From Paraneptunicella aestuarii (GTDB lineage: Bacteria > Pseudomonadota > Gammaproteobacteria > Enterobacterales > Alteromonadaceae): 64,000 bases of DNA. The position numbers and the translations under genes were made by a program. Positions 1 to 8,560 of this stretch are shown here, piece after piece. How positions within the stretch are numbered: the stretch's first letter is position 1; the number at the start of each line of letters is the position of its first letter. The stretch lies in NCBI RefSeq assembly GCF_019900845.1, contig NZ_CP074570.1, positions 2,852,001-2,916,000 on the forward strand, written 5' to 3'. Below the pieces are notes generated by a model. That model saw only the letters and a program-made list of their open reading frames with translations. It had not been told where the DNA came from and did not search any database.

Positions 1-265
1 ATTGATCACTATTCAAACAACTTTTATTGTTGGCTTTTTATTCGTTGATCAAAAGCTGATCAAGACGAATTTTTATTATTTTTCATTGAGTTACAAGACA
101 ATACCATGCTTACCCCCAAGGTTATCCACAACATTTGTGTATATCTATTCTGGCGTAGATATACATTCGCCAATATTCTACACTTGCAAAAGGTCGCTGA
201 CTTTCAGATGATTTAAGTCGTTATTGCGCCTCAACAAATAAAATAACTACAACGTTGGATTAATT
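1..265. other. Intergenic region with one DnaA-box-like site
   Basis: No convincing gene lies here. A perfect match to the DnaA box consensus (TTATCCACA) sits at 122-130 and three GATC sites occur in the first 60 bases. An 8-bp inverted repeat (GTATATCT/AGATATAC, 139-146 and 157-164) follows. A 69-codon open frame across the region starts at the window edge and has no family resemblance, so it is not called. One DnaA box without a cluster or AT-rich unwinding repeats is not enough to call an origin. Confidence 0.45.
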
Positions 266-649
266 ATGCCTAAACAGACATTAGCTGTATTGCCTCAACA
301 GTTTTCAATATACAGTCTTGATGTCAATGCTGACATTCCAAAGCAAGTATTCAATGCATCGGTTTATTTTATTGGTAAAACCAATGAAGAGCTTTCTCTG
401 GTGCTTCCCGAAACCATCACTATCGACGCAGAAGAATGCGACAGTGGCTGGTGTGCCATGGAAGTATTAGGCCCCCTGCAACTCTCTATGGTAGGGATCA
501 TGGCAGATATTGGCAACGTATTAGCTCAAGCGCAAATAAGTATTTTTGTTATATCAACATTTGAGACCGACTTTTTCCTGGTAAAAGCTCATAATCTGGG
601 AAGTGCCGCCAAAGCGCTGGAAAACGGTGGTTATAAAGTCATACTGTAA
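266..649 (+). CDS. ACT-domain-containing protein
   Basis: A 127-residue protein that reads as one or two ACT-like regulatory folds. The C-terminal half (about residues 60-127) has the typical pattern of alternating beta strands and helices, with a GxMADIGNVLAQAQISIFVIST-like segment in which ligand-binding ACT domains place a Gly/Asp-rich turn. ACT domains usually bind amino acids and modulate a partner. No catalytic domain is attached. The stop codon overlaps the start of the next gene (TAATG), so the two are translationally coupled. The partner is a degenerate EIIA-like protein, which suggests a regulatory pair. The ligand is unknown. Confidence 0.75.
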   Translation: MPKQTLAVLPQQFSIYSLDVNADIPKQVFNASVYFIGKTNEELSLVLPETITIDAEECDSGWCAMEVLGPLQLSMVGIMADIGNVLAQAQISIFVISTFETDFFLVKAHNLGSAAKALENGGYKVIL

Positions 650-1176
650 TGAGCCTATTTAGCAAGCAAATCCTTTCTGGCAGTGATCCTGTTCATTCAG
701 TAAAAAACCCGGAACAAAGCAGAAAAATAGCAATTCCCAGCCCTCTCAATGGTCGGGTTAAGCCTTTAGATAGCGTTCCTTTAAAAATATTCTCACAACG
801 GTTATTGGGCGAAGGCATTGCAATAGAGCCAAGCGGATATCAACTTTTCACTCCCTTTGACTGCAAAATCGATCTACTCCCAGCCACGGGCGAGCAAATA
901 CGACTGCGAGCATCCAACGGGCTACAGCTATTAATTCAATTGGGAATTGGCACTGAACGGCTGATGGGTGAAGGATTTAAATTTCATGTCAAAGAAGGTG
1001 ATCTGGTACGTAAAGGTGAGCATATTCTTGATTTTGACCTGCGAAAAATGAAAGCTCAGCTAGATTCAATCCTATGCCCTGTTACCGTGCTTAATAGCCA
1101 AAAAATAAAGGGCATTGAACCCAATTTTCGACAGGTGCTGGCTTTGGAAGATCACATCTTCTATTTACATTTGTAA
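649..1176 (+). CDS. EIIA-Glc (Crr)-like protein lacking the phosphorylation histidines
   Basis: A 175-residue protein homologous to the glucose-type EIIA domain of the phosphotransferase system. Family landmarks are present in order: SPLNGRVKPL (31-40), FSQRLLGEGIAIEPSGY (48-64), GLQLLIQLGIGTERLMGEGF (91-110), VKEGDLV and ILDFDL. In active EIIA-Glc one histidine precedes the SGVEL strand and the phosphorylated histidine lies in the FVHFGIDT segment. Here those positions read GEQI (about 81-84) and LLIQLGIGT, with Gln97 in place of the phospho-histidine. The protein therefore should not carry phosphate in the usual way. No HPr, EI or EIIBC gene is nearby. It is likely a structural or regulatory paralogue coupled to the ACT protein upstream. 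Confidence 0.8.
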   Translation: MSLFSKQILSGSDPVHSVKNPEQSRKIAIPSPLNGRVKPLDSVPLKIFSQRLLGEGIAIEPSGYQLFTPFDCKIDLLPATGEQIRLRASNGLQLLIQLGIGTERLMGEGFKFHVKEGDLVRKGEHILDFDLRKMKAQLDSILCPVTVLNSQKIKGIEPNFRQVLALEDHIFYLHL

Positions 1177-1318
1177 TGTCCGATAGAGAAAATTTCTCTT
1201 TCCCTTTTTCTTTATTCTTGTTCATGCAGACAAGTAAAAACTTGCCGTTGCATTCTATCCCTTCTGCTATAACCTATACACACCACAAACATCATCTCCG
1301 GAACCTCACTTAATATTT

Positions 1319-1663
1319 ATGATCACTGTATTTGGTATTAAAAACTGCGACACCATCAAAAAAGCCCGCAAATGGTTTGAATCTCAAAATATTGATTATC
1401 AATTTCATGATTATCGCGCTGATGGTCTGGATCAGGATTGGTTAAAATCCTTGCTTGCTGAACACGGCTGGGAAATCATTTTAAATAAAAAAGGCACTAC
1501 CTACCGCCAGCTTCCAGAAGATAAGAAGGCTAATATTGATAATGAATCAGCCCTTGCTTTGTTAATGGAACATCCGGCAATGATTAAACGCCCTATCGTA
1601 CAAAGTGAAAGCGACATTGCGATTGGTTTTAAAGAATCTGAATATGCGAGCAAATTTGCCTAA
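1319..1663 (+). CDS. yffB: ArsC/Spx-family protein YffB
   Basis: A 114-residue thioredoxin-fold protein of the arsenate reductase/Spx family. The N-terminal [15 protein letters not shown] segment holds the single conserved cysteine (Cys10) followed by the helix typical of YffB. The arginines of true arsenate reductases are not obvious, so arsenate reduction should not be assumed. Family members from gammaproteobacteria are thought to act as glutathione-linked thiol proteins. Its stop codon overlaps the dapE start (TAATG), the same yffB-dapE arrangement as in E. coli, which supports the assignment. Confidence 0.9.
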   Translation: MITVFGIKNCDTIKKARKWFESQNIDYQFHDYRADGLDQDWLKSLLAEHGWEIILNKKGTTYRQLPEDKKANIDNESALALLMEHPAMIKRPIVQSESDIAIGFKESEYASKFA

Positions 1664-2790
1664 TGTCTGAAGTAGTTGAATTGACCAAAGCGCTCATTAA
1701 TCGTCGCTCTGTTACCCCGTTAGATGAAGGTTGTCAGGAAATGATGGCCGATTATCTTCGTCCTTTGGGTTTTGATATCGAATCTATGGTTTTTCACGAC
1801 ACAACCAATTTGTGGGCGCGAAAAGGCACTGAAGGCCCTGTATTTTGCTTTGCTGGGCATACCGACGTTGTACCATCGGGCCCAGAAGAAAAATGGCACA
1901 CGCCCCCCTTTGAAGCCACTGAAAAGGATGGTTTTCTCTATGGTCGTGGCGCTGCTGATATGAAAGGCAGTCTGGCAGCCATGTTGGTTGCAACCAAGCG
2001 CTTTGTCACTCAACACCCAGAACACAAAGGCAGCATCGCGTTTTTAATCACCAGTGATGAAGAAGGCCCTTTTATCAATGGAACGCCCAAGGTTATTGAA
2101 ACTTTAGAAGCGCGAAATGAGAAAATCACCTGGTGTATCGTCGGTGAACCTTCAAGCACCGAAAAAATGGGCGATGTGGTAAAAGTAGGAAGACGCGGCT
2201 CACTCACTGGCGACCTTGTCGTTTACGGTATCCAAGGCCATGTGGCCTACCCTCACTTGGCTAAAAATCCGGTTCATGAAGTCGCTGCGGCATTGGATCA
2301 ACTGGCAAAAATGCACTGGGACAACGGTAATGAGTTTTTCCCACCAACCAGCTTTCAAATTTCCAATGTCAGAGCGGGTACTGGCGCAGGCAATGTTATT
2401 CCTGGGCATATTGATGTTTGCTTTAACTTCCGCTTTTCAACCGAAGTGACCAATGAACATCTTATGACATTAGTGACCGACATTCTGGACAGCCATGAAT
2501 TGGATTATGAAATAAAATGGACGTTCAACGGTCAGCCATTCATTACCACTGCTGGAGATTTGGTTAACGCGACACAAAGTGCAATTAAAGAAGTGACAGG
2601 GATCGACACCGATTTATCCACTTCAGGCGGCACTTCCGATGGTCGTTTTATCGCTCCAACTGGCGCTCAGGTAGTAGAGTTAGGGCCAGTAAATGCTACC
2701 ATTCACAAGATCAACGAATGTGTAAAAATGGCAGATTTGGATTCTCTGGCAACAACCTATGAAGCCATTATGAAACGTCTGCTTGTTTAA
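1663..2790 (+). CDS. dapE: Succinyl-diaminopimelate desuccinylase
   Basis: Hydrolyses N-succinyl-LL-2,6-diaminopimelate to LL-diaminopimelate and succinate in the lysine and peptidoglycan precursor pathway. The 375-residue length is that of the E. coli enzyme. M20-family dinuclear zinc ligands and catalytic residues are visible: GHTDVVPSG (His66, Asp68), [10 protein letters not shown] (Asp99), TSDEEGP (the general-base Glu pair), GEPSS and, near the end, NATIHKINE. The SGGTSDGRF motif is also typical of DapE. The central dimerisation domain follows [14 protein letters not shown]. Its start overlaps the yffB stop by one base. Confidence 0.97.
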   Translation: MSEVVELTKALINRRSVTPLDEGCQEMMADYLRPLGFDIESMVFHDTTNLWARKGTEGPVFCFAGHTDVVPSGPEEKWHTPPFEATEKDGFLYGRGAADMKGSLAAMLVATKRFVTQHPEHKGSIAFLITSDEEGPFINGTPKVIETLEARNEKITWCIVGEPSSTEKMGDVVKVGRRGSLTGDLVVYGIQGHVAYPHLAKNPVHEVAAALDQLAKMHWDNGNEFFPPTSFQISNVRAGTGAGNVIPGHIDVCFNFRFSTEVTNEHLMTLVTDILDSHELDYEIKWTFNGQPFITTAGDLVNATQSAIKEVTGIDTDLSTSGGTSDGRFIAPTGAQVVELGPVNATIHKINECVKMADLDSLATTYEAIMKRLLV

Positions 2791-2820
2791 TGTCGGTATA
2801 AAATCGCTTGGGAATAAAAC

Positions 2821-3474
2821 ATGCTGACACCTGATAACTTAACGATCATTGACGAAAAACATCGCTTACATCCAGAAGCATACAAACGCTTTTTGACTAT
2901 GCGTGAAGTAGCGTTAAGTTCAGGCGTTCATATTGATATTGTCAGTAGCTATAGAAGCGTTGAGCAACAGCTCGCCATTTGGAATGCCAAATGGCGAGGT
3001 GAGCGTCCTCTATATAACCGCAAAACTGAATTAGTCGATGCTCATACCCTCTCAAATGAAGAAAAGCTACACACCATCCTCATTTTTTCCGCCTTGCCTG
3101 GAGCCAGCCGACATCATTGGGGCACAGATCTTGATGTGTATGACGCAACAGCCATGTCAAATGCTAACCAGACATTGCAATTAATTGAAGCTGAGTATGC
3201 TCCCGGCGCGCCCTGCTATCCCTTGTTTCAATGGATGCAACATCACTCTCACGAATTTGGTTTTTACTTCCCTTACATTGATGATGTTGGCGGTATCGCC
3301 AGAGAACCTTGGCATATTAGTTTTAAGCCGATAGCCGATAAAATTCTGGCAGAATTGACGCTTGAAAAATTACAGCAACAGATTGAAAAAATGGATATTT
3401 TAGGTAAATCAACCATTCTGGAAAACCTGCCAGACATCTACCATCGTTATATTTTGAACAAAGGAGTCATCTAA
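2821..3474 (+). CDS. M15-family D-alanyl-D-alanine carboxypeptidase-like protein
   Basis: A 217-residue zinc peptidase of the VanY/LdcB type that trims D-Ala from peptidoglycan stem peptides. Substrate and zinc motifs are clear: SSYRSVEQQLAIW, the zinc-ligand segment SRHHWGTDLDVYD, and EPWHISF with the last zinc-binding histidine. No signal peptide is evident at the annotated ATG, which is unusual for an enzyme acting on the wall, so a cytoplasmic recycling role is possible. The stop overlaps the start of the next small membrane gene (TAATG), indicating one operon downstream of dapE (30-base gap). Confidence 0.88.
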   Translation: MLTPDNLTIIDEKHRLHPEAYKRFLTMREVALSSGVHIDIVSSYRSVEQQLAIWNAKWRGERPLYNRKTELVDAHTLSNEEKLHTILIFSALPGASRHHWGTDLDVYDATAMSNANQTLQLIEAEYAPGAPCYPLFQWMQHHSHEFGFYFPYIDDVGGIAREPWHISFKPIADKILAELTLEKLQQQIEKMDILGKSTILENLPDIYHRYILNKGVI

Positions 3475-3656
3475 TGTCTACCGGGTGGATTATCGCCATT
3501 ATTGTGATTGCGTTAGGAATAATCGTAAGCAACATTATGCTTGTTAAAAAAACCGCAAAGATGAAAATGCCTTCTCTTAAAGATCTTGAGCAAGAAAAAC
3601 AGAAAAATGAAGGCTCTCAGAACAAAAATCAGGGCTCAAACGAAGACAAGGGGTAA
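3474..3656 (+). CDS. Small membrane protein (DUF2897-like)
   Basis: A 60-residue protein with one N-terminal transmembrane helix (about 5-24, GWIIAIIVIALGIIVSNIML) and a Lys/Glu/Asn-rich hydrophilic tail. Pattern and size match the DUF2897 family of gammaproteobacterial membrane proteins, for which I know no assigned function. It is translationally coupled to the M15 peptidase gene. Confidence 0.8.
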   Translation: MSTGWIIAIIVIALGIIVSNIMLVKKTAKMKMPSLKDLEQEKQKNEGSQNKNQGSNEDKG

Positions 3657-3682
3657 GATCAAATAATTGGAGCCCCTAAGAG

Positions 3683-5626
3683 CTATAAAAGGTATTTCGC
3701 TAGCTTAGAATGCAAATGATTCAACAGAATCGGTTTACCGATATGATCGGTAAAACCGGCCGCTTCATAAGTCTTGACATCATCAGACATAACATTAGCG
3801 GTAAGGGCAATGACAGGTATTCTTAAATTGCTCTGCTGTAATAAATACAATGATTCAAATCCATCCATCACGGGCATTTGAATATCCATCAGTATCAAAT
3901 CCGGTTGGAACGACTCAAACAACTCATAAGCCTCCTTACCGTTACTCGCAATTTTAATGGTCGCCTGAGTGGCTGATAGCATGGATTCAATGACCATTTG
4001 GTTAATTTCATTATCCTCGGCAACCAGTATTTTCTTCCCTGACAACTGTGGCACAGTATCCATTTCATCCTGAACGGTATTGTCATCCTCTTCAATCACA
4101 GCACAGGTTTGAAGTGGAAGAATCACCTCAAATACGGTTCCAACCCCCTGCTGACTGGAAACATCTAACTCCCCTTGCATCATTTCAATCAATTTTTGGG
4201 TAATCGACATGCCAAGGCCAGTACCGCCAAATTGCCTTGTTGTAGAACTATCAGCCTGTTCAAAACGGTTAAACACCCGAGAAATCACCTCCTCGGACAT
4301 ACCAATACCCGTGTCTTTTACGGAAAAGCGCAAACTTTGATATCCATTTTCATTCATGTTTGAAGGAGACTGAACAATAATGGATACCTTACCTTGCAAA
4401 GTGAATTTCACAGCATTAGACACCAGATTAAGCAAAATTTGCTTAATTCTGACCGGATCTCCCAGCCAACCATCCTTAAAGTCTGGGCTAACAATCAATT
4501 CCAATTTCACTGACTTTTTCACAGCTAGCGGAGTCATATCAGAAATGATTAATTCACACACATCAATGAACTTAAATGGCACTTCTTCCAATGACAACTT
4601 CCCCGCTTCCATTTTGGAGTAATCCAGAATGTCATTAATGATGGTAAGCAAGCTCTGGCAAGAAACGAGAGAGTTTTTAACCAATGTCCGATATTCTGAC
4701 TTCTCGGTTTTATGCAGGATAATTTGCAAGGCTCCCAAAATCGCATTCATCGGCGTTCGAATTTCATGGCTCATGTTAGCCAGAAAATCAGACTTCGCTT
4801 TATTCGCCGATTCAGCAGCTAATGTAGATAGTGCCAGCTGGCTTTCAATCCTTCTCATGCTGGTAAAGATCCTGAAACAGCAATAAATCAGCAAGACAAA
4901 GAAAACCAGACAAGCAATGGCTGAAAACCCCATATTTCTTAATTCTTTCTGAGACTCCAGCGCAATACGGTTATGAATAAGCTGTGTTGCTTCCGCAACA
5001 GGTTGCAGAATATTGGCCTTAGCCTGGCGATAGGCGATACCATTAAGTAGCCGAATAGCACGATTCTGGTTACTCTGCCCTGACAACATCAGAGCCTGCT
5101 GCTCTGTTGGATCGGTCTCCGCACGACTAACTATTTCAAAGGCTAAGCTCTCAAGTAGCGCTAAAGCATCAGAACGATGTTGTGCGGTACGAATAAGCTC
5201 ATATTCTTTTGGCGTTAAATTTTGTTCCAGCAACCTTTCGTGCAAACTTTTAGGGCTCACTGTGGTTGAAGGCACATAATCAACAACCCCAGACGATGCA
5301 ATTTCCCAAAATGAAGGATGATAATTCTCTGGCGGAGGCATCTGACCATTTCTAATGGCAAGAATAATATCGAAATAGTGTTTTAATCTTACTTCACCAT
5401 TAGAAATATAAGCTCTAGCCATATTGGTCAGATCATTGGTACTTTGGTGTAGTTCTTCGGTTAATTTAAGCGTGACATTTCTTTGCTCTTCCATATCTTT
5501 TAAATTTTGCTGAGCACCAAAGATACCGGCTGTTGATAAAGCGACAATCAGTGCACAGATAACCGCACCTACCAGATAGAATTTTTGTAATGATGTCATT
5601 GGATGAGAATAAGAGGCAGACATCAC
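3683..5626 (-). CDS. Hybrid sensor histidine kinase with receiver domain
   Basis: A 647-residue membrane kinase. Order of parts: transmembrane helix near 13-33, an alpha-helical periplasmic region of about 200 residues, a second helix near 235-255, a HisKA domain with the phospho-accepting His in MSHEIRTPMNAILG, a HATPase domain with N (NLVSNAVKF), G1 (DTGIGM) and G2 (GGTGLGM) boxes, and a C-terminal receiver whose Asp lies in LILMDIQMPVMDG. No Hpt domain is fused, so phosphate must pass to a separate phosphotransferase. Its start overlaps the stop of the upstream binding-protein gene by four bases (ATGA), so the periplasmic protein is the likely ligand carrier for this sensor, as LuxP is for LuxQ. 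Confidence 0.93.
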   Translation of the reverse strand: MMSASYSHPMTSLQKFYLVGAVICALIVALSTAGIFGAQQNLKDMEEQRNVTLKLTEELHQSTNDLTNMARAYISNGEVRLKHYFDIILAIRNGQMPPPENYHPSFWEIASSGVVDYVPSTTVSPKSLHERLLEQNLTPKEYELIRTAQHRSDALALLESLAFEIVSRAETDPTEQQALMLSGQSNQNRAIRLLNGIAYRQAKANILQPVAEATQLIHNRIALESQKELRNMGFSAIACLVFFVLLIYCCFRIFTSMRRIESQLALSTLAAESANKAKSDFLANMSHEIRTPMNAILGALQIILHKTEKSEYRTLVKNSLVSCQSLLTIINDILDYSKMEAGKLSLEEVPFKFIDVCELIISDMTPLAVKKSVKLELIVSPDFKDGWLGDPVRIKQILLNLVSNAVKFTLQGKVSIIVQSPSNMNENGYQSLRFSVKDTGIGMSEEVISRVFNRFEQADSSTTRQFGGTGLGMSITQKLIEMMQGELDVSSQQGVGTVFEVILPLQTCAVIEEDDNTVQDEMDTVPQLSGKKILVAEDNEINQMVIESMLSATQATIKIASNGKEAYELFESFQPDLILMDIQMPVMDGFESLYLLQQSNLRIPVIALTANVMSDDVKTYEAAGFTDHIGKPILLNHLHSKLAKYLL

Positions 5627-6879
5627 TTCAACACTCTTTTCTGGCTACGCAGCTGCTCGAACTTGCCGGCAAGCTCTTGAGTTTCGGCGTCGATATTGTA
5701 TGCCGCTTTTTCAATGCCGATCTGATCTTGTAACACGGCCAGGACATTGTTACTTAATGCACTCCACATAAAGCTAATTGAAGCATGTGACTGTATGGAG
5801 ATTGAGTCATTCAGCAAGGTAAAAAACTGACTTTCAAATTCGCTTGTTCGCTTGTTAAGTTTACTATTTGGATCAATAGACGCCGGATATAGGCCGTATT
5901 CGTGAAAAATATGAGTTTGTGTTTTATCCTTATTAAAGAACTCAATGAGCGATTTCATTTTTTGCTTTCTATTGGCTTCACTCTCTTTTTTGTTCTTCGG
6001 AAAGGCAATAACATAATTAGAAGAAAGCCCCCTTACAGCATGCCCCTTAATGGCAGGAATAGCCGCAACACCAAGATTATCACCTAGTGCGCGCTTAAAC
6101 TCTCGATAGTTCCAATCGCCATCAATGGTGTAAGCAACTTGCCCATTAAGAAAATCAAATGAGTCGCAGCTTCTGCCACAAAACCTGATTAAATCTGCTT
6201 GCTCAACAATTTCTTTGTAACTTTTCAGAGCAGAAAGCATTGCTTCGTTGTTTAGTTTCAACGCCTCATTTGTCTCAATATTGCCGCCAAATGCATAGTA
6301 GAATGGCAAAAAATAAAATGGGGCTCGATACTGCCACGTAATGGCCTGTATGCCCTTTTCACTGAGTTGTTGAGCTTGTTGAAACAGTTCATCCCAAGAA
6401 CTAGCAGGGTTACTAACCAATAATTTGTTGTAGTAGAGCAACAAAAAATTACCCGTGGTTATGGGGTAGCCAAAATAAGCATCTTTCGAATTGCCTCGTT
6501 CAGATTGAGGAAAATTCTCTTTATCAATAGCCTGGAAACGATAATCCTGATGAAGTCCAAGAAAATCGGAAGGAACAATAACGGCGTCGGGCAAAATTTC
6601 AGCATCAGCGGCAAATAATAAATCGCCCTTAAGATCTTCCACACCAAAAAAGACAATCGACAATTCTTGCCCAAATTGATGTCGATACTGTTCATTAAGC
6701 GAATCAAAAGAATTGTAACCACCAAACGCAGACCACAGCACCAAGTTGTCGGCATGCCGTAATTCCGGTACAAGTATATCACTACGATATTCAGAGTCTT
6801 GCCCCCACACATTCAGGGAGAAAACAAAAAAAACAATAATAAGGATTGGGTGGTGCACTCTATAGGTAACTCCGTACAA
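5623..6879 (-). CDS. Periplasmic sugar-type solute-binding protein
   Basis: A 418-residue exported protein of the extracellular solute-binding family 1 type. A signal peptide covers about the first 26 residues (hydrophobic ILIIVFFVFSLNVWG). Typical features include YPITTGNFLLLYYNKLL, the WDELFQQAQQL helix, GQVAYTIDGDWNYREF and a VAAIPAIKG segment followed by ASSNY-like hinge residues. No ABC permease or ATPase gene is adjacent on either side. Instead it overlaps the hybrid kinase gene by four bases, so it probably delivers a ligand signal rather than feeding a transporter. Confidence 0.88.
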   Translation of the reverse strand: MYGVTYRVHHPILIIVFFVFSLNVWGQDSEYRSDILVPELRHADNLVLWSAFGGYNSFDSLNEQYRHQFGQELSIVFFGVEDLKGDLLFAADAEILPDAVIVPSDFLGLHQDYRFQAIDKENFPQSERGNSKDAYFGYPITTGNFLLLYYNKLLVSNPASSWDELFQQAQQLSEKGIQAITWQYRAPFYFLPFYYAFGGNIETNEALKLNNEAMLSALKSYKEIVEQADLIRFCGRSCDSFDFLNGQVAYTIDGDWNYREFKRALGDNLGVAAIPAIKGHAVRGLSSNYVIAFPKNKKESEANRKQKMKSLIEFFNKDKTQTHIFHEYGLYPASIDPNSKLNKRTSEFESQFFTLLNDSISIQSHASISFMWSALSNNVLAVLQDQIGIEKAAYNIDAETQELAGKFEQLRSQKRVLK

Positions 6880-7181
6880 CAGTAATCTGATATTCTGATT
6901 CTACTTACAAAGCGCTCTTCTTTTCCCTAGAACCTATATCCATGCTGTACGCTACCATATCACTTGAGCTATTACAGACAGCTCCAAAGTACCGCAAAGT
7001 ACCGATAGCCCACCCCTACCATTAACCGAAAAAGCTTTGCTCTCTAATTTTGCTCTCTAGAAATTAACTACAATTTGATGTTGCAAAAACGCCTTTATTA
7101 GATCCTAGCGTATTCTATTCATTTCGCTAAAAAAATTACTTATAACCGGCCTCGGTTGATTGATAATTATTCTTTTATGTT
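6880..7181. other. Intergenic region upstream of the binding-protein/kinase operon
   Basis: No gene is seen. Short direct repeats occur (AAAGTACCG twice near 6988-7008; TTGCTCTCTA twice near 7037-7060). A small stem AACCG/CGGTT with a GCCT loop lies at 7144-7157; read on the minus strand it is followed after a few bases by seven T residues and may end astE transcription. Confidence 0.4.
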
Positions 7182-8246
7182 CTACAGCGTCGTTGGCACC
7201 ACGGTCAGTAATGCACGTTGACCAATCTCAACATTCGCATTTGGGAACACAATAGCTTCACCATCTTGTTCTGCAACATATTGACGCCCCGACTCTTCAG
7301 CAAAAACAAAACCTCGTTGAAAATCAGCAAAATTAGGCACATCTTCGTCGAAATTCAACCTAAAATCACCTTTCGATTTATTAATCACTTGATTCACATG
7401 GTATATTAAAAACTTATCTGAATCATAGTCAGGTAATTGAAAAACGGGATTTGTCGCAAAATCCGTTAGCGTTTTTCGGGCATCGGCAAATCGACTCATG
7501 TCATTCTCACCAAAGGGATGAACCTTGCCTAATTCAACCGTAAAGGCATCAGCGCCAAAATGTTTACTACTAAAGTAACTAAACGTCGTGGTGGGAGAGT
7601 TAGACAATAATATGGTGTAAACACCACAAGCGCCCATAAAAGCAACTTGCTCGGGTTTTCTTGCAATACCGGGCGTAAAGGGATACACCGCAAACTTTTC
7701 GTTTTTAGAGTCACGAATCGCGGTATGAAGATCATAATGAAACCGCTCTCGAGCGCCCTGCTCATCTTGTTTATTGAGCGACGGCGCCATGAAAAAAGCT
7801 CGAACCTCTTGTTCCAACTTTGCAGCACGAACACGTTCGGCATTTTGAGGCACATCAGGGTTACTATGCTCTCCATCGAATAAACGATTCATATTCTCTT
7901 CAACAAAACGCTTCGCAATATCCATCGCTGGCAGGTTGCCAAAAATGACCATCAAGCGATGTACAACCCTCAGTTTTTCCGTCAGAAGTTGCTGCACCAG
8001 CTCGTCACAAATCTCGATAGGCGCGGTTTCATTACCATGAATGCCGCAAGAATAAACAATATCTTTATTACTGATAGTGGCAGGCTCAAAGACAATAATT
8101 CCCTCGCAAGGAACAATAACTTTAGTGCCATTATCAAGGATAAAATCAAGAGGTTGAGCAAACAATGCCGCTTGCTGACGAGATAATGAAAGAAAAGTGC
8201 CATTGGCACGTAATTGAGCAACTGTGTTTAACTTCTGGTCTGTCAT
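7182..8246 (-). CDS. astE: Succinylglutamate desuccinylase
   Basis: Zinc hydrolase that releases succinate and glutamate from N-succinylglutamate, the last step of the arginine succinyltransferase (AST) pathway. The 354-residue protein has the M14-like zinc site CGIHGNETAPIEIC (His and Glu ligands), a downstream HYDLHTAIR segment with the third ligand, and the catalytic FTVELGKVHPFG near residue 245. The other ast genes are not in the window, so astE is unlinked here. A promoter-sized gap separates it from glgP upstream. Confidence 0.93.
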   Translation of the reverse strand: MTDQKLNTVAQLRANGTFLSLSRQQAALFAQPLDFILDNGTKVIVPCEGIIVFEPATISNKDIVYSCGIHGNETAPIEICDELVQQLLTEKLRVVHRLMVIFGNLPAMDIAKRFVEENMNRLFDGEHSNPDVPQNAERVRAAKLEQEVRAFFMAPSLNKQDEQGARERFHYDLHTAIRDSKNEKFAVYPFTPGIARKPEQVAFMGACGVYTILLSNSPTTTFSYFSSKHFGADAFTVELGKVHPFGENDMSRFADARKTLTDFATNPVFQLPDYDSDKFLIYHVNQVINKSKGDFRLNFDEDVPNFADFQRGFVFAEESGRQYVAEQDGEAIVFPNANVEIGQRALLTVVPTTL

Positions 8247-8560
8247 AGGGTTTTAATATTTATATTCATTCTGCGTAAGAGAAAATATGCGTGTTTCAGT
8301 AAGAAATACGTTAATTAGCAAATATTTTACGCAAGAAAGAATCTTATGTCGCCGAAGATAATATGAAAATCCGTTAATAGGAATAGCTAAAGAGTAAAGA
8401 AAGCTTGATAGTCGGGCTGTGTTTGTTAAGTCAGATGGCTTTAGATGACCATAGTAAAAGCAGAAAAGGCGTAGAGAATCTGGATTCCCCACGCCTTTTT
8501 AACTCGTCACATTAAGATACTAACTTAATTTTTGCCTGTAACGCAGTATAACCAGAAGCC
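8247..8560. other. Intergenic region between glgP and astE
   Basis: No supported gene. An open frame of 79 codons on the minus strand (8253-8492) runs through the glgP terminator hairpin and has no family resemblance. The interval should contain the astE promoter. Confidence 0.5.
8464..8499 (-). terminator. Rho-independent terminator of glgP
   Basis: A long hairpin downstream of glgP: AAAAGGCGT pairs with ACGCCTTTT and an inner GAATC/GATTC stem closes a two-base loop. On the minus strand it ends with a run of T residues. Confidence 0.8.

Noticed and set aside
2..211. 69-codon frame at the left edge
   Set aside because: No ribosome site, no recognisable domain, and it covers the DnaA box and an inverted repeat.
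3683..5626. Calling the hybrid kinase BarA, partner of UvrY
   Set aside because: It has no fused Hpt domain or the usual BarA HAMP arrangement, and it is linked to a binding-protein gene instead.
8253..8492. 79-codon frame between astE and glgP
   Set aside because: It spans the glgP terminator hairpin and has no protein-family character.
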